Assembly: GCA_021464245.1 (NCBI GenBank)
Contig: JADCRB010000118.1
Span: forward strand, 1,490,056 to 1,554,055
Origin: Carallia brachiata
Lineage: Eukaryota > Streptophyta > Magnoliopsida > Malpighiales > Rhizophoraceae
Length of the DNA stretch: 64,000 nt
Direction of reading: 5' to 3'
Shown: piece after piece, positions 44,423 through 56,456 of the stretch
Layout: every line of letters starts with the position of its first letter
Numbering within the stretch: the first letter of the stretch is position 1
Notes under the pieces: model-generated
What the model was told of the DNA's origin: nothing
Databases searched by the model: none
What the model saw: the letters and a program-made list of their open reading frames with translations, nothing else
Translations under genes and position numbers: made by a program

Positions 44423-47400
44423 ATGGAAGGGAAGATAGAATCGGGAGGAGATGGAAAAAGGGTGGTGGTTATTGGAGGTGGCATCGCTGGAGCTCTGGTT
44501 GCTAAGTCTCTCCAATTCATTGCCGATGTCACCCTCATTGATCCGTACGCATTTCTTCACAGCACTCAATTGACATTATCGTTCTGGGAATAAATACAAG
44601 TCAATTTGGTTTTGTTATATAATTGAATTTGGTGCATTTTCTTTTGTTTTGGTTGCTTTTGATGATATGGGGCAAGATTATCATCTGGGGTTTTTGGATA
44701 GTTGCATGTTTTTGTTCGTTTTAGGGAGGCAGGGTAACGATCCATTACATCCATTTTGTTTGTGGCTGATTTTGCTTGCTGAGAATTGGATTTGGTTACA
44801 TGTGTTAATGGAAGCTCAAAAATTTAACTTGACTAGAGAAAATTTCTTGTTCAGTCTGACTTCATGGCACCAAACTCTTGGGAGGGAGAATAAATGGAGA
44901 ATGGCCAAAGAATCCAAGATGCACTTTTTTTTTTTTTGGGGTGTTTGGGAGCTGGAGACCAGCTGCTTGGGGAGGGAATGGTGAAGCAACAAGTCTAGGG
45001 ATTGAACCCCAAACCTTCTGGTTGGAGGAAAACACCCCACCAACCAATGCAGTTAAAGTTGCACCTAAGATGTAGATTTTTTTTCAGGAAAAGAATTGAG
45101 CAATTATAGGTCATAGTGGATTGGAAGAATAATATTGTGTTGCTAGATTTTGTTCTAGTAAACAGTGTCTGAAATTGCGGGTCCAATATTTTGTTCCATC
45201 ATTTTTTCTTATGCTTCTTGCCTTTGCTTTTCTTTGTGCTCTTTGTATGATTAGTATTTCATAGTGAACATAGAGAATTCTGGTGTTAGAGGAACCAGGA
45301 AGGCCGCACACAGAACTATTTCTTTGCTGAATTGTTATCATCTTATGTTGTTGGTTCTGAATGAGAGATTGATATCAGGAAGGAGTACTTTGAGATCCCG
45401 TGGGCAAACTTGAGAGCAATGGTGGAGCCATCATTTCGGAGAGATCTGTGATCAATCATAGAGAGTACTTCACTAATGGCCGTATCATTACTTCTACTGC
45501 AATTAATATTACAGAACAAGAAGTATTCACTGCATCCAGCGATGTAATTGCTTATGACTATCTTGTCATTGCCACTGGCCACAGTGGTCCTGTCCCAAAA
45601 ACTAGGGAAGATAGACTTCACGAATACCAAAAAGGTGAACTACTGGTGCCACTAAAGTCTTTTCCTCTTTCAATTTTCTTTCTACACAAATCTAGCAGAT
45701 TTTTTAAGCCATTGGTAGATTGCACATTGGAAATCCATATATTTTTCTTAGCCTATTGGTATATATCATCCAACTGGAACAAAGAGTTGATTTAGACTAT
45801 TTATTCCCACTTTGTTTTACCAGAATCCATTATTTTGTAATCCAATTGTGCAGGACTACTTGATACAATGATGTTATCTCTGTTTTCCTGTAAGCTGCTG
45901 ATGGGTTTTGGTCCAATTTAGCTAGTAAGTAAGCAGCAAGAACAGTTAACCACATGAACGAGAATTTCAAGATTTGAGCTTTGGTTAATTGTTTGGAACC
46001 AAATTGCTTTATTTTCATGCTGCAAATAAGTACAGAATATATCTTGCCCATTCCTCGCTCAAGTTAACACTTTTTACCTTTGCACCGACAGAAAATGAAA
46101 AAATTAAGACTGCTCAATCCATTTTGATTGTTGGAGGAGGTCCGACTGGTGTAGAACTTGCTGGAGAGATTGCTGTTGATTTCCCAGAAAAGAAAGTTCT
46201 CTGGTGCATAGTGGATCAAGGTTGCTGGAATTTATTGGACCAAAAGCTGCTGATAAGGCACTTCAGTGGTTGAGCTCAAAGAAAGTTGAAGTGAAACTGG
46301 AACAAAGAGTTGATTTGGACAATGCTGGTCATGATAATGAGACCAAAATATATCACACCTCAGCAGGAGAAACTATCAGTGCAGATTGCCATTTCCTATG
46401 CACCGTCAAGCCACTGGGTTCAGCCTGGCTCAAGGATACTTTGTTGAAGGATAAGTTGGATACTCATGGAAGGTTGAAGGTTGATGATTATTTGAGGGTG
46501 GAAGGTCGAAAGAATATATTTGCCATTGGGGATATTACGTCTATTCCAGTAAGTTCTGCCACTGTGTGCAACATTTTCTTTTCTTTGGATGGCTTCCTTT
46601 TCATGCAAACACTTTGTTACAAACTAAAAGACACCTACAAGGAAGGCAACCTAATAAGTTTTTTTTTTTTGCTCTCCAAAAGTAATGCATTCATTCCAAT
46701 GCTTGCAGAATTCCCTCCTACCGGCCACAATGGTGTGCCACATGGATGAAATAATCCAATGCTGTGGATATAAGTATTGGTGAATCCAACATATAATGTC
46801 CACAAATGGTTATGCTTCCAATAATCAACCTAGCTCATCTTATGGAGCTTATTTGAAACTCCTCGTTAATTTTTAATGAGATTGTTGATATGACTGACAT
46901 GATTACATGATGGTGGTCCTCTCTCTTGTACGCTATTAGATTGAATGAAAGAAAATGAATGCTAATCCAAGGTTTAGCCCAGTGGAGCGGGTAAATTTTG
47001 TTGTTCTGGCTAAATGAGAGTGGTGAACCTCTATAATCCGGCACAGTACCATCCACAGGATGCATTGAAACTAATAAACTGTTTCACTGAGACTAAACGA
47101 GATATCTCAATTTTATTCAGTCGGATGCTTGTAGTTGGGTATACTTCATGAATTGCTTTCTAAATCAAGTTGGGTTCCTACCATACGAAGTTATGTTTCT
47201 TGCAATAAAACTAATGCATATACATGTGTGTATGACTTGCTTGCATGTCTTATATACAACAGGAAATGAAACAAGGGTATATAGCCCAAAGGCATGCGTC
47301 GGTTGCTGCTAAGAACTTGAAGTTATTGATGGCTGGAGGGAACGAAAGCAAGATGACCAGTTATAAGCCTGGTTCAGCCATGGCAATTGTGTCTCTGGGT

Positions 47401-47514
47401 AGAAGAGATGCTGTAGCACAATTCCCATTCACCACCATCAGTGGCTTTTTTCCTGGTATGATCAAATCCAGAGACATGTTTGTGGGTAGAACAAGGAAGC
47501 AAATGGGAGTATAA
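44423..47514 (+). CDS. AIF/FSP1-like FAD-dependent NAD(P)H oxidoreductase, four exons, two frame breaks
   Basis: Exons are 44423-44544, 45379-45634, 46092-46548 and 47263-47514; all introns are GT-AG. Exon 1 holds the FAD fold (VVVIGGGIAGALVAKSLQ, ending VTLIDP). Exon 2 has KEYFEIPWANLRAMVEPSF and YDYLVIATGH. Exon 3 has the NAD(P)H fold ILIVGGGPTGVELAGE and the FAD-contacting NIFAIGDITSIP. Exon 4 begins EMKQGYIAQRHA and ends at KQMGV. The family (Arabidopsis At3g44190/At5g22140; animal AIFM2) uses NAD(P)H to reduce quinones or similar acceptors at membranes. Two single-base gaps break the frame: after 45436 (PSF/ERSV) and after 46198 (KKV/LVHSG). Spliced length plus two bases is exactly 363 codons with stop, the family size. 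It is a very young pseudogene or has two sequence errors. Confidence 0.85.
44925..45063 (-). mobile_element. SINE in intron 1 of the AIF-like gene
   Basis: On the minus strand the element has a perfect B box (GGTTCAATCCC, about 45008-44998) and a weak A-box-like 'tgcattggttgg'. It ends in a poly-A run (poly-T at 44927-44941 on the plus strand). Imperfect direct repeats flank it: 'ccaagatgca' at about 44913 and 'cctaagatgta' at about 45063. It is antisense to the host gene, so its B box gives no sense-strand splice signal. Confidence 0.65.
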
Positions 47515-50500
47515 GCTGTTAGCTCATGGCAAAACCACTAAGAAAGGTGCACACAGTTTTATTTGAATTTATGGAACTAGTCACTTAGGACAGAGTTTAT
47601 GTAAGTTAAAAATGTAGCCTTTCATTCAGTGTGTGTTTGATGTCAATGTGGCAAATTCATTGTGTAACCCGGTTTGAGTGTAGTCATTTTGTTTGGATGG
47701 AAAATGTTATGCAGATTCAAATCTCATGACTCAAATAGACTTGAACCGATTTTATATTACATGTAAAATATTTTATATTATATAAATAATATTTCATACA
47801 ACATACAAGAGATTTAAAGTAAAATAGTAGATATTAATGTATGTTGTGTAAAATGTTATCCGGATAGTATGAAATGCTCTATTGGTAGTATAAAATCTTT
47901 TTAAGTCCATTCAAGTCTCTGAAAATTTGGTAATCGTTCCGATTTGGATCTCATGTTGAAATTGTGGCAAGGAATTTTGGAACGGACATCTTGGGATGAA
48001 ATTTTCGTTATGATTATTATATGCTCTAAATTTATTAAAAGTTATTATTTATATTTTGCCAACGAAACATATATTTATCATGACAAAACTAAAGCCAGAA
48101 GTTTTTTTCAAGATAATTATGAAATTTGGAATATTGTGGTTCAATCATACAAGTTACATCCTAATTCCCAGAAAATTCTGTATAATAAATAAAAATTGTT
48201 GAATTCATACCATTGTGAAGAAAAAAAAAAAAAATGTCAAATTTTGTATTTCCAAATCGATAAATTTCAAGTCCCAAAAATTTTTTGTATCATTAGCGAG
48301 AAAAAGGAAAATTCATAATCCTGCTAAAATTTCATTTTATATCATGCCAAATGTATAAGAGAAAGCTTTAGGGATGTCAGGTCAAATCTCCGAAAATGAG
48401 TTTTAATCGTAATATAACAAGAAAATCAATGTGAATGCATATCCCATGAATGAGTAATGTTGCATGAGCAAAACATCAATAGGATTCCGTGAAAATAAAA
48501 TACAAGTATAAAATTATTCCATGGTTCTTATGCATAAGATGCCTACATAATTTGACTCAGTTTGATTAAGCTTAAAATCTTGGAGGAAACTAAAGGGCAA
48601 CTAAGGATTAACATTAACTTGCAATCGGTAGATCGTGCTAGTGGGACAGCAGGTTGGCTTTATCATTTTTAATGATAGAGCTTATAAACTTATTCGATAT
48701 AACATATTATCTCTTTTTCTTTTATCGTGAGATTGCCTACGCTAGATCTTGATCCACATAATAATATGACCAATGGATGGATTACAGACTAATCATGCTA
48801 AAGTGAAATCAATGTACAACATTCGTTAAGGGTTAAATTAATGGATTAGAGAGCAATCATGTTAAAGTGAAATTAATGTACAACATTTGTTAAGGGTTAA
48901 ATTAGCGGCAGATGTGCACTTACAATGATATACTTAGATCATTGTCCAGTGATGAGGGAAATTTTTCTTCATCTACCTTCATGAAGCACAAGAAAGACAT
49001 CTCACCAAATATAAAGGTTCATGCTTGATTATCAAATATATTCAATTGATACCAACTTTTATCAAACAATAAATGCATAAGTTTATTTAAAAAGTATGAA
49101 ATTTGAAATTGTGTTTCTGTCAAACAAATTATCTTTTTAACTCTCATCAATGTGACTTCCCAACTCTTTTAGTAAGTTTATCAAGGAAAAAGGAAAATTC
49201 ATAATCATTGTGTAACCAACTAAACTTAATTTGGTTGGTTATGGAAATAACACTGTTAGTGGAAGGTTAAGGTTTAGATCTCGTTACCAAAAAAATCCCA
49301 TGAGATGTAAACTTTAATTGCAATGCCAAAAAAAAGAAAAAGGAAAAAAGAAAGACAAATGCATATCTCATGAATGAGTAATGTTGCACGAGAAAACACC
49401 ATTAAAATTGCACGAAAATAAAGTACAAGAATTAAATTAGTCATAAGCTTCTATTTTAAACGGCATTGACAGTATATTAGCAAATGTGAGGTTGAGGGTT
49501 GAAACTCTCAACTTTCCCAACTGTCTCCTTTCCCCTCAACTAGTTGGTCTAGATTTAAAAAAATTAAAAAAAAAACAAAAGTACAAGAATTAAATTATCC
49601 AAAAGTTCCAATGCATCATATAACTCCAATTTTTTTTAAGTCAATTAGGTTAAGCTTGAATTGTTGGAATATTTATTTATGTCATATCTCTGTTTTATTT
49701 GTAGATGGATCGATGATTGCCAGCAGTTTGTTTTTTTTTAAAATAAATTCAGGGCATGCTTTGAGGGAATTAGGATCTATCTTAATATGAAAAATTATTG
49801 GATTTCTCCTCAAAAACCTTTTTTCTTCTCCTAATCAAGAGGGCATGAACTTGTAACCCTTATTCTTTCATATACTATTATCATCGAAATTTAACTATTT
49901 AAGAAACTAAATTACAAATCCTTATAATGTCTTAGCGAGTGATGACAAAAAAAAAAATGTGCTTACAATTTTAACCAATCATTAGTCAGTACTGACTTCA
50001 CCGTAATGGCTTTAGAGTCAAACGAAACAAAGTTAGTATCGTATTAAAATCTTTGTATTGAACGATTAAGATGTTTAACAAACTTCGTTTTCTATTTCGA
50101 AAGGTATACCCAAACCTTGAGATGTGGCACCTTTATTTTTGAACAAATTACAGATGTTTCATTAATGAGCGAAGTTGTCAAGGAAGCCCAATTAATTCAA
50201 TATTAAGCTGTTGGACGGGACTCAAATATTGATCATATATTGGATCGTTTCGATCACTATAATATCCTCTAGATTTAAGGAAATATCCATTACCATATAC
50301 AACCACAAATACGAGAAGTATAAAGCATATACTTAAGTTAGCAACAATAAAACTTGAAAATATTGGAATTGTGGTTCAATGAAGCAAATGAATCTCTAAA
50401 TTTCTGAAAAATTGACTAGTACAATAAATAAAATAATTTCGAATTCTTAACATGTCAAATTCTGTGACAAATTCATAGAATTCAAAACTATAGGTTTAAT

Positions 50501-50860
50501 AAATTTCATGGACTTGGAAATCTCCGTGCCGACTTTTTCGTCAACATCAGCTTGAAAAATGTTGTGTATTAATTTTTGATTGATGATTATAAAAGAAAAA
50601 ATAAAAATGACTGTCTATAATAAATTTCTTTCTATTATATGTTAAAATAACTGCACATATCTTATATGTACAAGTAATGTTATATATATATATATATATC
50701 TGTGCCTTAAGAAATATTTTAATAATTAAAATTAAAATTATTATTTTATAAATCTTAAAAAAGGTTGTGGGATTCATATAAAAGAGAGTGTTATCTTATC
50801 GTGTGCCTCTTTATCCAACAAACTTCTTAGTAAGAAGAGAAAAAAAAACTCCATCTAACT
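47515..50860. repeat. Gene-less DNA with dispersed and tandem repeats
   Basis: A tandem pair of units of about 68 bp lies at 48772-48905 ('caatcatgttaaagtgaaat', 'gttaagggttaaatta'). Segments 48295-48500 and 49185-49445 are diverged copies ('aaaaaggaaaattcataatc', 'gcatatc(c/t)catgaatgag'). The stretch 49200-49352 includes 'ttggttggtta' and a purine/A tail like an old SINE, and 49480-49580 another ('gaggttgagggttgaaactc' followed by A-rich DNA). A (TA)n run is at 50683-50699. No exon is seen. Confidence 0.55.
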
Positions 50861-50867
50861 CGATGAC

Positions 50868-51180
50868 GTGTGCCTTGATTATTGGAGGAACCAAAATGGC
50901 CTCAATTTGATATGTTTAACTCCTTTGGATTGTCTAATTCTTGTTGATCCAAAGGTCCTTAAATTGCCATTCTTTTTAATCTATGACCAATCCTTTTCTT
51001 TCGCATTGTTTTTTTTTTTTATGTCTAGAAAAAGAGATGTACAGCAGATCTTTCAGGAAGTCACTCATGCGTCTTTCACCTTTATTTTTTCTTTTTGGTC
51101 CAGAAAAAAAAAAGATACAATACGAGACAAGTTTTAAAAAATCACACATGAATACTACTGCATCGATTTAACTTTTCAAT
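50868..51180. repeat. Direct repeat of about 80 bp
   Basis: 'gtctagaaaaagagatgtac' to 'aagtcactcatgcgtc' (51023-51073) resembles 'gtccagaaaaaaaaaagata' to 'aaatcacacatgaa' (51098-51152). No gene is supported; the frames here are short and low-complexity. Confidence 0.4.
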
Positions 51181-51591
51181 TTTAATGATTTTTTTTTTTT
51201 TGTTAATCTCTTAAATTATAAATTATATAATAAAAATAACTTTTTTTTACTTCTCAAAAAACATAACTTTTTTCATTATTATAAAACTTGTATCTATTTT
51301 TAAGATTAAAAGTCAACAACTTCAATTTAAGTATCTCACGAGAAATTAGAATTCGGTATAAATGGAGCCGAAGTCTATTAAGCCCAAAATGGTGTCATGT
51401 TGGCGGGCTGGGCTAAAGAAAAAGCACTCGAATTGGATTTGGATATTAAAGAAAATTTCGTTTTTTAGACAGCAAAAGCCCAAAAGGAAAGAAAAAAAAA
51501 AAAAAAAAAAAAAAAGGGGAAACGCATATAATACTCCACGATAATGCTTATAAGCCGTCCGACTGCGAGTTCTAGAAATTAAAATGGGCAT

Positions 51592-51690
51592 AGTCTAGTT
51601 GATTAAGGTTTTGTGCTTCTAATCTCTGTGTTTGGGATTTCAACTCAAGATTTGGCGCTCGTCCTTTCTCTTAAAAAACAAAAATCTTTT
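51592..51690 (+). mobile_element. tRNA-like SINE relic
   Basis: 'catagtctagttgattaagg' has the spacing of an A box, and 'tttgggatttcaactcaag' 45 bp later is a decayed B box. A run of A follows after 'tttctctt'. No target duplication is visible, so this is tentative. Confidence 0.4.
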
Positions 51691-51699
51691 ACTGAGATA

Positions 51700-54600
51700 T
51701 TCAGTTAAAGGGGAGAACTTGTTCAATTACAATAACTATAATGACCAGTGTAACGCTTTGTTTTACTAAAAATTACACTACATATTAAGGAATTGTACAA
51801 GATTCACAAAATAATGTATTTTTTGTGAAATTATAGGAATTTTGAGACTTATAACCATCGCTCTTGCTTGTATGTTTCCCTTGATAAATTCCAACAACTT
51901 TTAAAAAAATCGTGCTACTTGTTTTTTTATTAAAGAGAAGTAAAATAAGTCATTAAATTAACGAAATCCCAATTAAAAAATAAACGGGTAAATGGCTATT
52001 GGGAACTTAAATTAGGATCTTGTATTAACTTCAGGCGCAACGATACAGCTGCAATTTTTACAGGTTTTCCATTTTATTTCCATTAGTGAAGTGGGTCATG
52101 ACACATGACAAAAAAAAATTTCTTACCACTTTTTTTTAAGAATTTTACTAATAATAAAATAGTCACTTAATTTAATTAATAATATTTAATAATTTATTTT
52201 TTTTAATTTTAATTATCTAATTACGTATATAATTTTATTGTCATTTTGTTATTATATAAATATTATTACTTCATACTTCTTTTTATTATTAACATATAAA
52301 TCTTAAAGTTCATCTAACTATATACATACAGTTTATTTAATAATATTAATTAATTATTATTTTTAATTCAATTATTTAGTCAATATGTACTGATACTTAT
52401 TGCTTATTGTGTATCCACTCGTAGGCTAATAAGAATGATCCGCCAAATATTATACATGGCATCGTTGAGAGAATAAAAAACCGTACAATTCTTTAATTAT
52501 ATATTTTTTTTCTTAAAGAAAAACGGAAGAATCTTCTACTTTAATAAGACCAAATAAAGGAAAATAAGACCCCATCAATCAATCACGTGTCCTTCCATAA
52601 ATTTTGATAGAAGTTGAAGTCGTCCCTTTAAACCATAACGAGTCATCAACACACGTTAGAAATATCTCCAACGGTGCCAACTAACACTGGTTAAGTGATT
52701 ATTATTATTTTTGTAAAAAAAAAAAAAAGATAATATCTTAAAAGTCTTATAAAAAATTATTTATCTATATTTAAAAAATATGTAAAATTTGAATAATTAT
52801 ATCATATTTTGTATTAAATTAAGTAAATTTAATTTTACTGAATATTTGATAGCCTTCAAATTAAAAACCTTTAGAATGATAACGTCTGACATTTATCACT
52901 ATAAATAATGATCAATAATTTATTATTTGTTTATGTAGAGAAAATTACTTGTTGTTTACAATTTTACAACATGTAACAATAAATATGATTTTTTAACCAC
53001 AAATTTTATTTTATATATTTTTGTTAATTATATATCGTGTGCATAAAAAAGTCGTGTCTATATAATTACTCTTACTTAAAAAAAAAAAGTTAAAGTGTTT
53101 CACAAAACTATCAGGTCATTCAAAATCTAGCCCTAGGCTAAATTAAGGCGATGGTTGGGTAAGCTTTAAGTAAATTGGTATTTAGGCTTTGTTTAGGTTA
53201 TTTGTTATATTATTGTTATTAATTGTTATTACTGATTGCTGTTACTAATCGCTGATTGCTGCTTCTTATTTCTTATTGCTGATTGCTAATAAAATTAATG
53301 AAGTGTTTGATTAATTTAACATATATTATTCTTAAACAATAAAATATCTAATTTAGACATCTATTTATTAAGTAGATACATCATATTAAAAAATTTATTT
53401 TTATATTTTATAATTTTATAGTTTTAGAATAATATTTTATAAATAATATTGAAAATTTTCACTTAATTTTAACTTTTTAAAAAATATTAATTTTTATTAG
53501 ATGGTAAAAAATATAATGTTCGAGATTTTTTTATAAATGTCAATATCAAAGAAATTAGAATCGAAAAAAATATTTATTATTTAAGAATAGTTGAAAAAAT
53601 ATTTTATTTATACAAATATTAATGAAATAGATTAACATATCCAATTTTTAGTAAGTGAAAAAATAATAAAATTATATAAATATTATTTAGTTTATATAAA
53701 TTATTTTAATATTAAAAAATAAAAAATAATTCAAAAAATAGTAAAAAATAACCTTGAACTTGCTTTTTAATTAGCTGCTGTTAGGGAATTGTATAAAAAA
53801 TAAGAAAAATTAAATAACAGTACAAAAAAATTTACCGACCACTTATTTCTCTATTTTTAAAAGTAAAATACAATACGTCCTCTAAAAAACTTATGCAAAC
53901 ACCCCGTTAATTTAGGTCTCAATTGGGTCAATTGTGTTTTCCATCTCTTTTCACTTTATGTTATCTACCAACAAGTACTAATGCAACACGTGGATATATG
54001 GACATATAATTTTTTAATGTAATCCTACTGATGTAAATTTAATCAAATTATTTGAGAACAAATAAATGTATTTTGAAAATAATAGAGGAAGATTAGTACG
54101 TGTGCAGGTGCTAAGAGATTGTGTGCTAGCGTGAGACAAGCGTAATGGAGAGAAATAATAAGTTAAACTCTAGTTAGAAACAAGCAAGGTATCATCATTC
54201 AAAAAATATTTTAGTAGTCAACAATTTAAATCTTTAACTAATTTTGAGAAAAGTATAGAATTTATGAATATAAATAAAATTATTGTGTAGTTGATAGTTC
54301 AACCGATCTCTTAATTAAAAAAAAAAAAAAAGACAAGCAAGGTACGACGATGAAGTAATTGCTATGAATCAATGATTATACTATCAGCAAAAAGTTCAAT
54401 TTTGCATGTCATCTCTATTTTGCATGTCTCCTAACAGTTCAATTTTATTAGCAAAATAGTTCTTTGATATAGCATTAGAGTTTGTGTTCAAACTACGTTA
54501 CTCTCACAATTAATTGTAAATTTTTATAATTATAGTAAGTCTGTTATTTATTCATGTTTTCTATCTAACGAACTTGCATATAAAAGGGTGTCTTAAAGGT

Positions 54601-55130
54601 TAATATATGTTTTCCTTTTTTTTTTTTTAATCTTATTCAATATACATACAAGAACTATGTTTTTTTATGACTAAAGGATTAAAAATTAACAAACAAAAAG
54701 TTTTTTTTTAAAAAAAAAGCAACTATAATAGACTAAGAAATTCAATAAATAATTGAATATGACTGTGAATGACTCGAATATATACAAGAGCATTACATGC
54801 ATAAAATTGTCGTTATCTCTAAACAGAGAGAATTTATAGGTCATTTTCATGATTCTTTTTTTAAACAAAAAATATAGTAAGAATATTTTGTTGTGAAACT
54901 TAAAAAAATATTTCAATTAATTATACTAGAGATATCAAATATATATTAAGAATGTTAACTCAAGTAAAAGTTACATAATCGAACTAATACAATTAGAAAA
55001 TCCGAACTTTCAATTGTATACACTCTAATTTTATGCCAATACTCTCCGAAATCCTCCCCAAAACCAGCAAAAGGAAACTGTAGGTTAGCGTAGGTATACA
55101 TTGATTTTTAAACTCAGTTATGGCTTGTTT
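51700..55130. other. Long AT-rich gene-less stretch
   Basis: No exon is supported. Features are low-complexity: a degenerate 'ttattgctgattgctgttact' microsatellite at 53205-53295, A-runs at 52717-52730 and 54317-54332, and a T-run/A-run pair at 54618-54720. The remainder may be eroded transposon DNA, but no ends can be drawn. Confidence 0.5.
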
Positions 55131-55132
55131 GG

Positions 55133-55455
55133 TTTTGTGAGGAAATTAATAAAAAATAAAATTTTAATTAAAAAATGTTATCATTAATTTTCATTTTTTC
55201 ACACTTTTTTTTACAATTTTTTCATTAATTTAAATAATATAATTTTTTACGATTTTTTCTCTTAAAAATTATTATTTATTTATTTTTTGTTATTTTCTTT
55301 CACAAATTTTTTATCAATCAAATAATATATTTTTCTCTTAATTTTTCTCTCATAAATTATTATTTATTTTTTCTTCACTTTTTTTTATATAAAATATTTT
55401 ATTTACTTATAATTTTCTTTCTTACATTTTCTTACTAATTAAAACAAACTACTAG
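55133..55455. mobile_element. TIR element, 'TTGTTTGGTTTT' ends, about 500 bp before CLV3
   Basis: The left end 'gcttgtttggttttgtgagg' is loosely inverted at the right end 'ttactaattaaaacaaacta'. The interior has A-rich DNA on the left and mirrored 'ttttctctcataaatt' text on the right, as in the elements at 20.6 and 30.6-31.3 kb. It lies in the proximal 5' region of the CLV3 gene. Confidence 0.5.
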
Positions 55456-55805
55456 CCTATTAGGATACCACAATTCGATATAAACCTCAAATGGGAATTA
55501 CAAGAATAACGGAAAAGATCCCTCCACCATAGCCCGAAAAGGTTGCCCCAATCTATGATCGTACTGCCAGTATTTGACATTCGGGTAATCTGCACAGGTT
55601 GATGTCATCCACTGTAACCCCTTGAGCTAGCTGGCATTGATGTCACTCAGCGCCGTCAGGTGTGTTCCAGCTGTGGATAGGGAGGATCTCATCTCTGTTT
55701 GTTTCTGAGTCTACCTGCTAATAATTTCCCCAAAAATGGCTGCATAAGCAATCATTTGGAAGATCTCTCAAATTGAAAAGGCTTCTGTTTTTAACTTTTT
55801 ATGCA

Positions 55806-55814
55806 CTATATATT
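55806..55814 (+). promoter_or_regulatory. Probable TATA box of CLV3
   Basis: 'ctatatatt' lies 150 bp upstream of the CLV3 start codon and is followed by a pyrimidine-rich leader ('ctttctctcgctc'). It is the only good TATA match close upstream. Confidence 0.45.
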
Positions 55815-55955
55815 CTGGGGTGTCGCTTTCTCTCGCTCAGCAACCTACTATACTACTACTGCTACAACAGTGGGTCTGTCTGTCTCTACTTTTACAAGAC
55901 CTGTGTGTTCAAACACTTGTGGGGGTTGCTTGTTCAGTTTCCCGTTTCCACTAAA

Positions 55956-56456
55956 ATGGCGATTAAGACAACTTTTTGCACTTTTATGTTTGTGGGTCTC
56001 TTGTTCTTGGTCACCATGGAAGATGCTTCTGGTCTGACTCTCTCTCTCTATCGTTTTTTGGCATGCTCACATGCACACTCACAGAATGCATGGATATATG
56101 GCTCAAAGTTTTGGTCTTTGATGTGTGTTTAACAGGTTGCTGCAATGGAGGGAAAAGGAGCTTTTATGCAAAAGCAGCATCTCCTGCACTGGGAATTCAA
56201 AGCAGAAAGGTTTTTTTTTTTTTTTTGGTGGATCTAATTTATGTTTGCTCAACTCGTTATATGATTAAGCCTCAATACATGAAGCTTTCCCATGCGTTGA
56301 ATGCAGATTCTAGTTACTTTCGCGGGTGGTATGCATGGACCAACAAACTCCAACAATGGCGACAATTTGGCGTTTAGAGAGCTGAGGGCGGTTCCTTCTG
56401 GACCAGACCCTTTGCACCATAATGGTGGTGGCTCCAAGAAGTCCAGAACCCCATGA
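55956..56456 (+). CDS. CLV3: CLAVATA3-type CLE peptide precursor, three exons
   Basis: Exons are 55956-56031, 56136-56209 and 56307-56456, joined in phases 1 and 0 through GT-AG introns of 104 and 97 bp, giving 99 residues. Residues 1-25 are a signal peptide (MAIKTTFCTFMFVGLLFLVT). The middle is variable. The C-terminal part carries ELRAVPSGPDPLHHNG, then GGSKKSRTP and stop. The 12-residue CLE motif differs from Arabidopsis CLV3 (RTVPSGPDPLHH) only at position 2, and the preceding EL is also shared. Length (Arabidopsis 96) and the two-intron structure match CLV3 and not the mostly intronless other CLE genes. The secreted arabinosylated peptide is perceived by CLV1-type receptors and restricts WUSCHEL in the shoot meristem. 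An LHW gene lies about 6 kb downstream, as in Arabidopsis. The middle exon's frame is the least certain part. Confidence 0.88.

Noticed and set aside
44816..45047. Minus-strand frames inside AIF-like intron 1
   Set aside because: They lie within a SINE and its poly-A tail.
55773..56132. 119-residue frame starting upstream of CLV3
   Set aside because: It reads the CLV3 leader and first intron in one piece. The spliced 99-residue model explains the signal peptide and the CLE motif better.
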